A stretch of DNA of 64,000 nt, taken from the NCBI GenBank assembly GCA_030248195.1, contig JASAND010000808.1, positions 1-64,000 of the forward strand. The letters run 5' to 3'. The notes under the pieces are model-generated. The model saw nothing but the letters and a program-made list of their open reading frames with translations. It did no database searches and was not told where the DNA came from. Below, in pieces: positions 1 to 10,255 of this stretch; positions within the stretch are counted from its first letter, which is position 1, and each line of letters opens with the position of its first letter. A program made the translations under genes and the position numbers. This stretch comes from Trissonchulus latispiculum (lineage: Eukaryota; Nematoda; Enoplea; Enoplida; Ironidae).

Positions 1-1861
1 AGCGACATCAACTTTGAACCATTAGTATTCATTTAATTCTGGGAGCGAAGAAGCCATCTTACATCAAAATGTGGCTGAACATTTTTAACTATACAATGAA
101 ATTAATATTATTATTAACATTAATTAATTAATTAATTTAATTAAACTAATGATTTTTTTAAAGAAGTGAAGTCTGAGATTTTTTACCTGCTAAAGTAATT
201 TTTTTCCGAGACATCTTTTACATCATTCGATACCTCTGTCCAGTAGCTGGTGGACCATTTCTTAGTTATTATGAACTCATTTTGTAAATGTGAGAAATTG
301 GCAAAATGTATGCGTAACCTGGATTTTGCCAACACTTTGCAATTTTGACAAACTATCGCTTTAGCTTTAAAACGGCTATGAGAGCAACCCTATTAGATAA
401 TTTAATATCCGCAAGTCTCGGGTTTTTGCTGCCATAATACGAATAATTTATGTAAAGGTATTCGTTGCTCACTGACTGGTCCACTTAAGCCTAAGGCCTA
501 CTTTTTAGTAATATATTAGTAATTTTATTAGTTGCATCAACCTAATTATAGTTAAATACACTGCACAAAGGAAACAGCAGCTGGTCCGTATCTTTTAAAC
601 TATATTTGCTGTTGAAAATTTTAGCGAAACAGACAAAATTTACAGTTTTCTCAAAATATTGAGCTTGTTTGCTCGTTAAACAATTTCATAAAAGATAGTC
701 CTCGGGAAGACGTTTCTTGCGAAGCTAGAACTGGTCGCTTTTCTTTAGCTTTCCTACACTTGCAGAAACCCATGTTCAAAATTGTTTTCATGCAATTGCA
801 TGTCCAAATAGAACTATTGAACTAAATAGTTTTTAGACGATGTTAGATAGGTGTAGTCATACATGAATTTCGGTAAAGTGCAACTTACTACCCAAACATA
901 TTGCATGAAAAGGGAAGTGAGTTCTTGAATAAAGAAAATATTGAAAGAATCAAGATAAAACAATAGCAGAAACAGAAACCGTAAAATACAAATTATAATC
1001 TGAGTTGCAGTGAATTATAGTATAAAAGAGAATAGTCTAAACGCAGTGTAGAATTGTATTCTAAAAACTGGGATTGAACAAAACTTGAATCACAATAACT
1101 AATCAATTATAAGTGTGAATTGATTTAAGTACTCATTGAAATTAACTGAAGTAATGAATCTTTCGGCCCCAATCCCTTAGATTCATACTTCTGATAGTTT
1201 GCGAGTACACATTCATATCTAGGATCTGAACCGAAATTCGTCATCAGAGGGATCCAGTACAATTTTGATTTCCTTTCCAATAATTGAGATGACTTTAATT
1301 AAAGTAAGTACTGGTCGGGCCAAGCCTTCCAAGAGACCCGAATTTCGGATTCATTTAATTGTTGCACAGATATAATTAGTAAGCATAAGAATATAAAGAA
1401 ATGAAATAAATGCAGCAGTGCAAAGTAGGGGGTCATAATGGCAATTTAAAATTCTAAATTAACTGAGGACCAGACCTGGACCAGCTTTTCAATTATGACC
1501 AAGGAGGTGAGAAACAACAATTGATTGGTCATATAATATAACAATTATTCCTCCTATGGATAGAAAAGAACAAAATGATGAGAAGGAGTTAGTGTGTAGG
1601 TGATGAATAGTGTGGATATCATTAGTAGCATTAGTAAAGGTGCTGATCCTTGAAAAACGAAGGATCTGTAACTATGTCTAAGGCTTGATAGCCTTCTAAT
1701 TATGACAGAATGATATAGTTTGTAAGTGGTTATAAATTTTCAAAAGCTAAATTAGATTGTGGTGATCCTCGTAAAACGAAGGATCTGGTAATTATGTCGA
1801 TGGCTAGATAGCCATTAATTATGAAACAGAATGATTTAGTGATCTTACTAGTATGTATACT
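1..1861. other. Non-coding AT-rich DNA
   Basis: I see no gene, splice-consistent exon or RNA gene here. The only structure noted is a duplicated hairpin unit near the right side, listed separately. Confidence 0.6.
1639..1840. repeat. Two tandem diverged units, each with two hairpins
   Basis: Two ~80-bp units (1639-1720 and 1761-1840, about 120 bp apart) share the same order. First comes a hairpin with arms GATCCT and AGGATC (1645-1666, 1764-1785). Then comes a second hairpin with a 4-nt loop (1680-1695, 1800-1815). The second stem is AAGGCT/AGCCTT in unit 1 and ATGGCT/AGCCAT in unit 2, a compensatory A-T to T-A change. The rest of the unit is diverged. Function unknown. Confidence 0.6.
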
Positions 1862-2040
1862 TTACTGTATCTGGCTGATGTGTATTGAACCATCAAATTT
1901 TTTGTAAATCCAATCTGTTTTTTTAAAAGTTGTATTGAACACTTGTTTGAAATACTTCTTTGAATAACCTCTTGCTAGAAGATTTTCTCTAAGTTCTTTC
2001 ACTGTGTTACAAAAAATTCGCGGGTGCTGGCAAATAGAGT
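1862..2040 (-). pseudogene. Reverse-transcriptase-like fragment, cut by the LTR element
   Basis: A minus-strand open stretch of about 58 codons contains the run TVKELRENLLARGYSKKYF. The L-x-x-R-G-Y-x-x-x pattern is common just after the polymerase core in non-LTR and Penelope-like reverse transcriptases. The upstream end runs directly into the left LTR at 2038, so the fragment was probably interrupted there. I did not find the other half beyond 14573. The family assignment is weak. Confidence 0.35.
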
Positions 2041-2671
2041 GCAAGTCTGTAGATTTAACTACGTACGTAGCTACGATATAAGCTTATAGTATTAAGCTTC
2101 TTCTACTGTGTAAGTAGGAATAGTCTTCCACCGTATGGTGGGCAATATCAGTCCTCCTGCTGTAGGCAGGGAAATTACAAAGTATATTTGAGCTGTTCGC
2201 TCAACTTCTGTGAACTATTCGTTCACAGGAAACCCTAAACTAAAGGGAGACTCAGTCCGACGACACGGCTTTATTAGACAAGTTCACTGTGCAGACTGAG
2301 CAACTATCTACAGAAACGAGCTTATTTATAGTCAGCAGTTAATTAATTATGCATGTGAAACAGGAAATAACAATATTATTGTGCTTGCGAAAATTGGTGA
2401 ACAGACCAGAACAATTGTGCAGTCATAACTCATATTAATATATAGTTGTGTAAATAATATGAATAATTATACATTGTACATTGAGTTAACATTGTAAACA
2501 GGAAGGGAGGGGTTTTGAAGTTTGAGATAAAGATGAATTTAAAATTGGAATGAAAATAGAATTGAGTATGAATTTAAAATTGGGAAATATTATGACATTG
2601 TTATATACAGAAACAGTTATACACATATACAGGCTAGCTACGTATAGTTTATAGTCCGACAGGCTACGACA
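2038..2671 (-). repeat. 3' LTR of the 12.5-kb element
   Basis: Direct repeat of 13951-14573, ending in CTACGACA on the plus strand (TGTCGTAG at the element-strand start). It has an extra 8 bp near 2185 relative to the other LTR and lacks the outermost seven bases TGTAACA. The purine-rich element-strand stretch just upstream (2672-2690) could serve as the polypurine tract. Confidence 0.9.
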
Positions 2672-2733
2672 CTTCTACCCATTGGGGATAGAAAAAAGTC
2701 CTCTTTTTTCAGCAGGACGACCAAGACCACTAA

Positions 2734-3570
2734 TCAGTAGGGGCGTGGCCGGCGCCGGTTTCCTGGCTGTCCCCGGCGTTTGTTCGCAGAAGGATGAGGG
2801 TGCGCTGCCTGGCTTCTGCGTGCATCATGAACCAATGATCCCAGGATCTTAACGCCAGACAGGATTCGGGTTTTTCCTCCACTGGGGTGATCCAGCCCAT
2901 GCAGGATGAGCTTGGCTGCTTGATGGAGGAGATGCTCGTGGCGACGCGCTTGTCGTCTGATAGCAGCGGCCTGCGGAGATACTGAACCAGCTGGTTGCTG
3001 GGGAGAGACCTGAAATATCGCCTCCTGTTCGTTGGGTAGGCGCATCTGGTATAGGTCGCCCACTGCCGTAGTATACCCGTGACAAGCGGCCTCCCAGAAC
3101 ATGACAGTAGTGGATTTTAGGTAGCGCGGCGTAGCGCCACATCCGTGTCGAGCGGGTCCGACCGGATTTGAAGGCGGGGCCGCGATGAGCGGCGGAGCTC
3201 TATGCGAGCTACCTGCGCTCCCAGAAGAGCCGCCAGCGATGGATTGGTGCCCTGACGGGCCAGGCGAACCCCGGACTCTGACGAGAACCGATTTGATAAC
3301 GGGGTCCGGTTCCTCCTGATGGGCTGTTGCCATCCAGCTAGCGCGATAACCGTCGATTACGGCCATATTTTTCCCCGTACGGGGCCGCATTGGAGGGCGG
3401 ACCAGAGCAGGTTCTTTGCCCTTTCGTGAAACCGGCGATGGTACCGTCGGCTGTGGGATCGGTTCGACTTCATCGTCCGATGGATCACGCGGTTCCTGCG
3501 AAGGAGTCGGGGAAACAGGAGCGTTTGACTCGGAATCGCTTCCGAATAGCTCCTCCAAGTTGGGATCCAT
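2734..3570 (-). CDS. Unrecognised 278-aa ORF (ORF4) near the 3' LTR
   Basis: I do not recognise this protein. The first ~95 residues are acidic and rich in Pro and Ser, as in a disordered region, starting MDPNLEELFGSDSES. The middle is Gly/Ser-rich and followed by a more ordered stretch around residues 140-190 (VMFWEAACHGY). The last 20 residues are strongly basic (KRRGQPGNRRRPRPY), suggesting nucleic-acid binding or nuclear localisation. It lies on the element strand between ORF3 and the 3' LTR and ends about 60 bp from it. An open 278-codon frame in a young element suggests selection. An accessory or regulatory role is only inference. It is G+C-richer than the AT-rich spacers around it. Confidence 0.6.
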   Translation of the reverse strand: MDPNLEELFGSDSESNAPVSPTPSQEPRDPSDDEVEPIPQPTVPSPVSRKGKEPALVRPPMRPRTGKNMAVIDGYRASWMATAHQEEPDPVIKSVLVRVRGSPGPSGHQSIAGGSSGSAGSSHRAPPLIAAPPSNPVGPARHGCGATPRYLKSTTVMFWEAACHGYTTAVGDLYQMRLPNEQEAIFQVSPQQPAGSVSPQAAAIRRQARRHEHLLHQAAKLILHGLDHPSGGKTRILSGVKILGSLVHDARRSQAAHPHPSANKRRGQPGNRRRPRPY

Positions 3571-4269
3571 ATGGATCGTTTCCTCATCGGAGCTGACGGA
3601 CTAAAATATATATATATACGTATACCATATAGTATATAATATGCATATGTATAATAATATGTATATATAAATAGTATGTAATATAACATAAGTTGTAGAT
3701 ATATAGATTATACTTTGTTATGCACATTCTGTAACCTGGCTGTTTAGAACGTTCGGTTCTCGAGATGTATATATGTGTATATGCGTATATACGTATGGAT
3801 GTTATATACACATTGCTGGGATACGTTCAGCCACTAGTATAGTGCAGGTATATAATAGTTAGGGGGTGGACCAAAACTGTACTAAGTTCAAATATGTACT
3901 GCGATTCGTGCACATACGTGCGTGCATTGTGTATATATATGTGTACTGTTCGTACCGACTGTTGTATAGATGTGTAGGTGGACACAATACCTAGCCCGTT
4001 CAGTGTCGTTCGAATGATAATAGTTTACGTTTGCTGAGATTGTATCCTGCACTCGTTATTGTTAACACCAGTCTTGTTTCCCCTCTACGTTTATTTTTGC
4101 CATCCAGTTCAATGGATATTGTGCATACATTTATGCCGAGGAAGATTAATTTGTGCAGGTACGTATATGTACATAAATTAGCATCATGTCAGGTTAATAT
4201 TAACTAACGGCGTACAGAATTCGGTAGCTATACGCAATACTAGCATTCACAGCGTAGAGCACTGAAAAT
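3571..4269. other. AT-rich spacer between ORF3 and ORF4
   Basis: Dominated by TA/TG/ACG microsatellite-like stretches (ATATATACGTAT). No coding capacity seen. It may hold the promoter or leader for ORF4, but no specific site can be shown. Confidence 0.5.
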
Positions 4270-5046
4270 TTACTCCGATTCCTCCGAACTATCGACGAAG
4301 GGTTCGTCCACGTAACAAGGGGTAATTTGCAAGAAGTTACGCTTTGTAATGGACTTAGGGAACATTTTACGCACGAGAGCCATCATGCTTGCAGTAAGTG
4401 GGTAAAAGTTACCATGTGTCATGGCTTGGTATAAGGAGGTAAAGTGAGCGGATAGCTTCGAATCAGTGAAACGAGCACTTAGCAGGCTGTAGGCAGCCAG
4501 TTTCACATCTCGCGCTGCTACGCGAATAGGTTCGACTCCGATGGCAGCTTCAGCCTCCCATAAATCCGAATAATCGTAATAGCGGAGGTTCCATTGAGTT
4601 AAATTACTGAATGCAGATGCGAATTCATATGTGTCAGAGATAGAGAACAGTGGCGGTGCACTGAGATGTAAATTGGGAACAGCTGCGGCGTGGAGCATTT
4701 TTACATAGAAATTTTCAGTTGCATAGACTAGGTTAGGTGGAGTGAACGAAGACGCGAATTTTTCGCTGAGTGAGTCGAACTTCTGTAGCTCCTTATAGAG
4801 TTGATCCGATTGTTCTCGGATCACGCCAAAACAAGTTAGCGGGATAGTGGGGGAAAGTTCACGCCCCATGCAGAACGTTTTCAGCCAAATATCTGTGGGT
4901 TGTGTATAGTCAATATTCCAAGAAGTACCCATAATATCGTAGTGTGCCAGCAGAAATTTGAAAGCGGCACTGCTTTCTAAGCTGTTCAAATATTCTAAAT
5001 TCAAAAGAGGGTAACTTACATTATTATCCTGCTGAGACTCAGCCAT
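4270..5046 (-). CDS. Unrecognised 258-aa ORF (ORF3) downstream of pol
   Basis: I do not recognise this protein. It reads as a globular, mainly helical sequence with many aromatics, no signal peptide or membrane segment and only a few cysteines, and it ends in an acidic tail (VDSSEESE). It starts MAESQQDNNVSYPLL. It sits on the element strand 1.09 kb after the pol stop and 0.70 kb before ORF4, inside the LTRs, so it belongs to the retroelement. Its normal composition and full-length openness argue against chance. Possibilities include an accessory protein or a protein captured from a virus or host. None can be supported from sequence alone. Confidence 0.6.
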   Translation of the reverse strand: MAESQQDNNVSYPLLNLEYLNSLESSAAFKFLLAHYDIMGTSWNIDYTQPTDIWLKTFCMGRELSPTIPLTCFGVIREQSDQLYKELQKFDSLSEKFASSFTPPNLVYATENFYVKMLHAAAVPNLHLSAPPLFSISDTYEFASAFSNLTQWNLRYYDYSDLWEAEAAIGVEPIRVAARDVKLAAYSLLSARFTDSKLSAHFTSLYQAMTHGNFYPLTASMMALVRKMFPKSITKRNFLQITPCYVDEPFVDSSEESE

Positions 5047-6133
5047 AGTGGTATCGGCAGTATGAATATAAACTGCAGTATATATAAGTAGCTGTGTGAG
5101 CAGGCTAAAGACTGTACAACAGTTTCAGATACAAACTGCAGTCAAGTGGACAGTATGCCCGGCTGGTCACTTCAAAGTCAGAATGTAGAGTGGCTGAGTT
5201 CGGAATATTTCTACTTTAAATACAGTGCAAGCTTGAGTCTCTCTGGGCGGGGCAAGCTTGTGATTAACCGATCCTTCTTGAGAACGGATGTTTGTGCGGT
5301 TCATAAATTTTTCCGTTGTTGCACGGTTCCTGATTTTTAATTTGACCGCGGCGGATGTTAATTCTTTCATTGTAGACAGGTAGTGCGAATAATGCACATT
5401 AAATTTCCACTTTAATTGTTCATGGTAGTGATTCCATGAGAAGCGTAAGCGACTCATTCTAAACTGAGGTATGCATGCACTTAATGAATGTATCCTGTGC
5501 GGTACACATTACTACGAGGTAGGCATGTCATGATATTTTATTTCGTATTTGACGGATTCTGGTGTAGAAATAAATATTCTGTTGAATGATAAATCTTCGG
5601 GTTTGGGAAGGCGTTGCCTGTTTACTTGCACTCGGGTAATCATGCACTTTAAAAATTTTCACAGGAATATATATACAATAATGAGAAGATATTTAGGCAC
5701 ACATTTATATTGTCTGTTGGCATGATTATATATATATATGTAGATATATTGACTTGAAGATAGACATGCTGCCTTTCTTTTGGTGGGTACGGTTATACGC
5801 AAATGGACATAGTTACGTATTTACAGCCTCAGTTACGGTACTGTAGATAGATACGTATATAAATGTACAGTCTGATATAATGTATATATAATAGACAGAG
5901 AATTGAATAGATAAGTATACATACGTATATATACGTATACAATATAGGCTTGCGTATTAATTGTTGAACGTAAATATAACGTAACGTTGTACGTTGTAGT
6001 GCGGTAAATACATGCATGTGTGTACATAGGTTTTAGATAATGCAGGGAATAGACGGATATTAGATAACATACATTTATATACATGTGAATAGATTCACCG
6101 CAATATCAAGATTTTGATGGACAGTAAGACATT
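5047..6133. other. Spacer between pol and ORF3
   Basis: No ORF worth annotating. The part at 5640-6110 is rich in TATA/ACGTATA runs. It probably holds the leader or promoter used for ORF3, but nothing specific is visible. Confidence 0.5.
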
Positions 6134-9100
6134 TTAGTTCTGCGCACGTGGGCGCAAGTTGTAGGGATGCGTTTTATGCTCAGGTCCATTAATGTCCTCG
6201 GCTTTTTGCGAGGTGTTTGCTTGCCCAGCTTCTGGCTCACGCAGTGGAGTGTATGTAGTAGTTGTAACTGCTTTCAGGCGATTGACGTGAACCTTCTGAG
6301 CAGGTTTATTTGGATTGCCACATTCAATGATATCTACCGTTGGTAAGGAAATGTTAACTATACGATAAGGTCCATGCCAAAGTCGACTGAGTTTCTTTGT
6401 TTTTCCTGGTCCTACATGCGGGACGTGAAGCATTACCAGCTGATTTTCCGCATAGCTAGTAGCTGTGGCTTTTGTGTCATAGTGACATTTTTGCCGCAGT
6501 TGCGCTTCGGCTATTTCTTCTTTGGCGGCCTTCCAAGCTATAGACAGATTAGAGACAAGGTCATAGCGGTAGTCTTCGATTTCGCAATAGCTTCTGGTAG
6601 AGTTACGGAGCAGAGTATCAATAGGTAGCCTCGGCTCTCTTCCAAAGTTTAGGAAGAAAGGTGTATCAAGGGTAGATGCCTGTATAGACACTCGGTAGGC
6701 AAATAGTGCAAAGTTTATGAAGGATGACCAGTCCTTCTGTGTAGTAGACACGTACATACTCAACATCTTCATTAGGGTTCCGTTGAACCTTTCGCACAGG
6801 CCGTCGGTCTGTGGATGATACGAAGTTGTATTGATTTTGTGTATTCCCAGATACGTACAGACGGATTTCATGAGATCACTGAGGAAGTTTTGCCCTCGAT
6901 CGGAAAGAAGTTGTTTCGGGCATGAGTATCTACAGACGATTTGTTCTACAAAGATTTTAGCTATACTTTCTGCTGTAGTGTCAACCATGGGGAAGGCTTC
7001 GACCCATTTGGTCAAATATTCCACGAATACAAGAATGTATTTGTAGCCTTCTTCTGTCTGTGGGAGAGGTCCGATAATGTCGACCGCGACACGATCCCAT
7101 GGACCATCGACAGGAATTGGCATTAAGGGCGCTTTTACTGCCTTTGGCGGATTCTTTTTACGCATGCAGCCATCGCATTGCTTGCACCACGTTTTCACGT
7201 CTTGGCGGATTGTATCCCACCAATATCGGCTTAGAATGGTAAGGTAGGTTTTGTCAAAGCCGAGGTGTGAAGCAGTGCAGTCTTCGTGGCACGCTTTGAA
7301 CACATCAAAGCTCATGCTGTTTGGTATAACCACTTGGTGATAAAGGCGTACTTTTCGAGGTCCTGCCTTGATATATTCATGATATAAAACTCCGTCATAC
7401 ATATAGTATCGATAACTGTTGACGCCAACACGGTGAGCATCAGATGGATCATCGGGTAGTTTCCCGTCTTCGAGATATTGTATTAACTGTTCCAGGTCAG
7501 TTTGAACAAGTTGGGCGTCTCGCAAGGATTTGCTGTCAGTTACTGTGAGTTGCAAGACTTTGTCTTCTACCTTATCAGTAGGATTGGCAATTGTTTCCTG
7601 TTCGGTTTCCGGCAAACGGGACATTGCGTCGGCGTTTGTGTGTTTCTTGCCTGGTTTGTATTGAATCTCTAGGTTATACTCCTGGAGCTGTAAGATCCAC
7701 CTCATTAGCCGACCACTAGGACTTTTTACTGTCATCAGCCATTTGAGTGGACTGTGGTCGGTGATTACTACCACTTTTTGTCCATAAATGAGGTGTCTGT
7801 AGTATTTGACGCCAAAGACGATGGCTAGGGTTTCCAATTCAATGACTGGATAATTTTTCTCAGCTTTAGTTAGCGTTCTGCTAGCGTAAGCAATCGGATG
7901 TTCCTTATTGCTATCGTCCAACTGTGACAAAACTGCTCCAAGTCCTTGTATGCTGGCATCAGTTTGCAGTAGGTAGGACTTATTAATGTTGGGGAACGCC
8001 AAGATAGGTGCCGTGGTAAGGCATTGCTTCAGTATTATGAAGCTTTCATCGCATTGCGATGTCCACTTGTAAGGTGACTCTTTCTTGAGTAAATTGTACA
8101 GTGGGCTTGCTACTCTTGCGAAGTTTCGAATAAACCGACGATAGTATGAAGCAAGTCCCAGAAAGCTTCGGAGTTCTGTGATAGTTTTAGGTTCTGGATA
8201 GTCCTTGACCTTGCGAATTTTATCATCCTCCGGTAGGAGACCTTCTTTTGATATAGTGTGACCTAGATAGGTAACGTTCTGCCTGCCAAACTGGCACTTT
8301 TTGGCTTTCAGCTTAAGTTTGTGCTCACGCAAGCGAGATAGCACGGTGGCTATATCTGCCAGATGCTGCTCAAATGTAGCAGAATATATTATAATGTCAT
8401 CCAAATAACATAGGCAGAATTTAGTTTGCAACCCACTTAACACTAAATTCATAAGTCGTTGAAAGGTTGCTGGGGCATTAGTTAGTCCAAACGGCATGAC
8501 ATTATACTGAAACAGTCCTTCCTCGCAAGTAAATGCGGTTTTCTCTTTGTCTTTGTCGCTCATTTGGACATTATAATATCCAGATTGTAAATCTAGTGTA
8601 CTGAAATAGCAATCATCTCCTAGCGAATTCAGTAAGTCCTCAATGCGTGGCAAAGGGAATACATCCCGTTTTGTAATGGCATTGATTTTTCTGAAATCGA
8701 CACAGATTCGTACGGTTCCATCTTTCTTAGCCACAAGCACGATGGGGGAAGCCCAAGGTGAAGAACTTGGTTCAATGATTTTGTGTTTGAGCCAGTCCTG
8801 TAGCTTTTGGCGTACTGTTGATCGTAGGGACACAGGCGTCCGGTATGGACGTTGATAAATAGGCGGATGATTTCCGGTATCTATGGTATGTTCCACGGCA
8901 GTAGCACGTCCGATATCGTTGTCGTCCTTGGCGAAGACGTCAGCAAACTGTCGTAATAAGGAGAGAAGTTTATTTCTCTCGGGTTTGGTCATGTTACTGT
9001 TGGACAAGTCGATGTTTGCCAAGGGATCGTTAACACGTTCAGCAGAATTTGTATGGTTGCTTGTCGTATCGGCATGACATATAGTACACACCACGCCTAT

Positions 9101-10255
9101 CTTCGTATTCTTGTAGAGTTTAATCGGTGCTGCGCTGGTATTGAGAACTCTTGTCGGAATTACGATTCCGTTTTTGACAAGGCTTCTTGCAATGTACAGT
9201 CCAGTCGCATCCTCTACACGTTTGTTTGGCTCGAACATTCCTCCTGTTTTGTTATTGAGCGCGTTGCAGGCAAAAGTAACCTGAGTACGTGGGGGAATAA
9301 TTATATCGTCGCTCACGGTTACGTGCATGTTTGTCGACTTTTCTGGTACACTTTCATCCTTGAGAAAACTGATCGTTTCAGATTCCAGGTCAATAGTAAA
9401 TGGGCCAAGTCTGCGCAGTATGTCGACTCCCATAATGCACTCATGCGGCGCGTTATGCACGATGTACGCAGGGTGCTTGAACTGCTTGGTACCAATTGTG
9501 ATGGTTATTTCAGTCTCACCAGCAAGATTTAGGGCGTGCCCAGTCATGCTGGTTGCTGAAATAGAGTGTGGTTTTACCACAGTGTCTTTATTTTTGAAGT
9601 TCAAGTTATGGTATTTAGACTTGTCAATAAGGGTAATCGTAGATCCCGTATCGAGGAGTGCTTTTACAGGTTGTTCATTGACAAACACTGGTATAGTTGG
9701 TACGAAGGCTGTACCTTCTGTTCCAATTTTAGCTACTGTCTCGGGATATAACGAACGGTTTGTCCGTGGGATTTGGTCGTCCACTTGGATTTGAGCTTCT
9801 GCAGTTGTGGTCGTTAGGGATGGTGTAACCTGAGAATGTCTTTCATTCAACACGTCCTGAGGATATAAAAGGTTTTGATTAGTATTTTCTGAATTAGCTA
9901 TTTCGCTGTCCGATACAGGTACTTGGACAGGTGTAGGTGGACGCCTTCCAAAAGTAGAGATCCGTAGCAAAGTTGGCGCAGTCGGTGCTGTGCTGTGTAC
10001 GGATGTTCTTGCGGGTTCTTGTAATTCGCAGTCTTCGTTAGAGCTTCCGTTCGGGCTACGGCGACGTTTTCGGTGCACTCGTAGAGCGATAGCTCTCGTG
10101 GTTGACTTTCGTCGTTTTCTCGCCCAACCACTGAATTTTGGCCAATTCTGAGGTATTTCACCAGTACATTGCGACGGATATTGGTAGGGCAGCAATGTAG
10201 AAGTAGGAAGCTTAGTGTCACATAGGTGCACACTAGAAAAACCCACAGTTGCCAC
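6134..10255 (-). CDS. pol: Pol polyprotein: protease, RT, RNase H, integrase
   Basis: An intact 1373-codon frame. An aspartic protease appears near residue 200 (LLDTGS) with the later hydrophobic-G motif (CIMGVDILRRLG). Reverse transcriptase follows, with motif A FSTLDLQSGYY and the YLDD box near residue 617. RNase H begins near residue 765 (TDAS, then ELE and TDHS). The integrase has an HHCC zinc domain, then D, D and E in VAVDIIGP (about 1055), LSDRGQNF (about 1117) and LCERFN (about 1153), and a C-terminal GPY/F module (HGPYRI, about 1295). This is Ty3/gypsy domain order. All catalytic residues are present, so it may be active. The first ~120 codons overlap the end of the Gag-Env frame in the -1 register (9898-10255) and are basic. 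The ATG given is simply the first in the frame. Confidence 0.93.
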   Translation of the reverse strand: MATVGFSSVHLCDTKLPTSTLLPYQYPSQCTGEIPQNWPKFSGWARKRRKSTTRAIALRVHRKRRRSPNGSSNEDCELQEPARTSVHSTAPTAPTLLRISTFGRRPPTPVQVPVSDSEIANSENTNQNLLYPQDVLNERHSQVTPSLTTTTAEAQIQVDDQIPRTNRSLYPETVAKIGTEGTAFVPTIPVFVNEQPVKALLDTGSTITLIDKSKYHNLNFKNKDTVVKPHSISATSMTGHALNLAGETEITITIGTKQFKHPAYIVHNAPHECIMGVDILRRLGPFTIDLESETISFLKDESVPEKSTNMHVTVSDDIIIPPRTQVTFACNALNNKTGGMFEPNKRVEDATGLYIARSLVKNGIVIPTRVLNTSAAPIKLYKNTKIGVVCTICHADTTSNHTNSAERVNDPLANIDLSNSNMTKPERNKLLSLLRQFADVFAKDDNDIGRATAVEHTIDTGNHPPIYQRPYRTPVSLRSTVRQKLQDWLKHKIIEPSSSPWASPIVLVAKKDGTVRICVDFRKINAITKRDVFPLPRIEDLLNSLGDDCYFSTLDLQSGYYNVQMSDKDKEKTAFTCEEGLFQYNVMPFGLTNAPATFQRLMNLVLSGLQTKFCLCYLDDIIIYSATFEQHLADIATVLSRLREHKLKLKAKKCQFGRQNVTYLGHTISKEGLLPEDDKIRKVKDYPEPKTITELRSFLGLASYYRRFIRNFARVASPLYNLLKKESPYKWTSQCDESFIILKQCLTTAPILAFPNINKSYLLQTDASIQGLGAVLSQLDDSNKEHPIAYASRTLTKAEKNYPVIELETLAIVFGVKYYRHLIYGQKVVVITDHSPLKWLMTVKSPSGRLMRWILQLQEYNLEIQYKPGKKHTNADAMSRLPETEQETIANPTDKVEDKVLQLTVTDSKSLRDAQLVQTDLEQLIQYLEDGKLPDDPSDAHRVGVNSYRYYMYDGVLYHEYIKAGPRKVRLYHQVVIPNSMSFDVFKACHEDCTASHLGFDKTYLTILSRYWWDTIRQDVKTWCKQCDGCMRKKNPPKAVKAPLMPIPVDGPWDRVAVDIIGPLPQTEEGYKYILVFVEYLTKWVEAFPMVDTTAESIAKIFVEQIVCRYSCPKQLLSDRGQNFLSDLMKSVCTYLGIHKINTTSYHPQTDGLCERFNGTLMKMLSMYVSTTQKDWSSFINFALFAYRVSIQASTLDTPFFLNFGREPRLPIDTLLRNSTRSYCEIEDYRYDLVSNLSIAWKAAKEEIAEAQLRQKCHYDTKATATSYAENQLVMLHVPHVGPGKTKKLSRLWHGPYRIVNISLPTVDIIECGNPNKPAQKVHVNRLKAVTTTTYTPLREPEAGQANTSQKAEDINGPEHKTHPYNLRPRAQN

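Noticed and set aside
1639..1840. Hammerhead ribozyme
   Set aside because: CTGA...CGAA-like strings are present, but the CTGATGA core and the required stem order are absent.
9053..9794. Plus-strand ORFs of 155-159 codons within pol
   Set aside because: They are antisense to the protease and the protease-RT linker of an intact Pol frame and show no motifs.
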